From assembly GCA_016781775.1 (NCBI GenBank), contig JADDPR010000342.1, forward strand, positions 1 to 5,455: 5,455 nucleotides of DNA. Direction: 5' to 3'. Source of the DNA: Rubrobacter sp. GTDB lineage: Bacteria > Actinomycetota > Rubrobacteria > Rubrobacterales > Rubrobacteraceae. The notes below the pieces were generated by a model. It was not told where the DNA came from. It saw nothing but the letters and a program-made list of their open reading frames with translations, and searched no databases. Below, piece after piece: positions 5,033-5,455 of this stretch (the first letter of the stretch is position 1; every line of letters starts with the position of its first letter). Both the position numbers and the translations under genes were made by a program.

Positions 5033-5455
5033 GGTTCCCCTTTCCCCTAAGGGTCCTTCTCCATCCTGCATGCTACTAGGCCCCCAAGCCTGGCGCTCTG
5101 GGGTAACCGGCGGACCCCCCGGGTCTGGAGCCTGCGCCCTCCTTCCGCAGCGCGGGACGTCTCTCTCAGCCTCGCACGGTAGACCGTGCAATCGCCCTGT
5201 CTGCCGCCACGTCCGACAAACGCTCGGAATCGGGGCACGAGGGTCGCGTCTCGATAACCGTCCCGGAACTCAGGGCAGGAGTCCCAAAACCGGATCCCGG
5301 TACAAAAACCCCGATACTTGACGTGCCGAGCGTTTTTAGGACGCCGCTATCGCCGCGGGACGCCTCGTCGCGGGCCCGCCGTGCGCCCGGATCGGCGGTG
5401 CCGCAGCGCGCTCGGGGCGGCGGAGAAGCTACAGGCGATACTGTCCCAGGCGGGC
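5033..5455. other. Right-hand stretch without a recognisable gene
   Basis: These 423 bases precede the minus-strand hydrolase and should hold its promoter, but I find no convincing -35/-10 pair. They contain a 16-bp palindrome (5174-5189), an AT-richer patch with A and T runs (about 5284-5337), and at the right edge a plus-strand frame open from 5258 to the window end. That frame has a possible GTG start at 5381 and reads A-L-G-A-A-E-K-L-Q-A-I-L-S-Q-A-G at the edge with high G/C third positions. It may be the beginning of a gene that continues outside; I do not recognise it. Confidence 0.4.
5174..5189. promoter_or_regulatory. 16-bp palindrome, candidate operator
   Basis: GCACGGTAGACCGTGC has two perfect 7-bp arms around AG. 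It lies about 140 bp upstream of the minus-strand hydrolase start, and a gene leaving the right edge could also be its target. Size and symmetry suit a TetR-type or similar dimeric repressor; this is inference, with no regulator gene in view. Confidence 0.4.

Noticed and set aside
3124..5050. Long plus-strand open frames of 324 and 383 codons opposite the two hydrolases
   Set aside because: They are antisense shadows; the minus-strand proteins carry full hydrolase motifs and ribosome sites.
5033..5191. N-terminal extension of the upstream hydrolase to 5191
   Set aside because: The extra residues show no family similarity, and a ribosome site lies just before the ATG at 5032.
5318..5345. TTGACG at 5318-5323 as a plus-strand -35 box
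   Set aside because: No acceptable -10 hexamer occurs at 16-18 bp spacing.
1..5455. CRISPR array, insertion sequence or integrase gene
   Set aside because: No spaced repeats, transposase or recombinase motifs, or terminal inverted repeats with target duplications were seen; the evidence of mobility is limited to the tRNA fragment, composition and gene remnants.

Overview
The window is mostly high-GC DNA with strong G/C third-position bias. It looks like an actinobacterial chromosome, possibly Rubrobacter-like; this rests on composition and on the style of the sortase and hydrolase sequences, not on a marker gene. The left ~1 kb (1-1020) is visibly poorer in GC (about half G+C in the rows I counted, against about two thirds in the sortase gene) and is probably a different, imported segment. 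The compositional step coincides with a 46-bp fragment of a tRNA-Arg(UCU) gene (1022-1067, minus strand). The fragment holds the anticodon arm, T arm and 3' acceptor strand but no 5' half, as left by site-specific integration into a tRNA gene.

Layout: (1) 233-922, minus: a DUF6602 protein with a PD-(D/E)XK-nuclease-like core, alone in the low-GC segment. (2) 1022-1067: the tRNA fragment, a probable attachment scar. (3) 1143-1699, minus: a type II toxin-antitoxin pair of the DUF433/DUF5615 (PIN-like) type. The antitoxin has a good ribosome site and an intact frame over its conserved core; the toxin is broken by at least two single-base shifts. (4) 2028-2630, plus: a membrane-anchored sortase with its His, Cys and Arg in place. 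(5) 2676-2982, plus: a decayed MOSC-domain gene, readable only by piecing three frames together, with an in-frame TAG and a perfect 16-bp hairpin. (6) 3094-4026 and 4214-5032, minus: two different alpha/beta hydrolases in tandem. A possible 38-codon reading frame between them overlaps the start of the second by ATGA. (7) 5033-5455: no recognisable gene; a 16-bp palindrome and an open frame leaving the right edge.

The intact genes do not form one pathway. The sortase implies cell-wall protein anchoring, but no sorting-signal substrate is encoded here. The two hydrolases may share a transcript and are cytoplasmic by sequence (no signal peptide), with unknown substrates. The setting is a chromosomal region with an integration scar and two gene remnants. 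I see no clear new multi-gene system. The points most worth checking are the tRNA scar at the composition boundary, the antitoxin kept beside a dead toxin, the two perfect hairpins inside coding or formerly coding DNA, and the small frame coupled to the hydrolase start.
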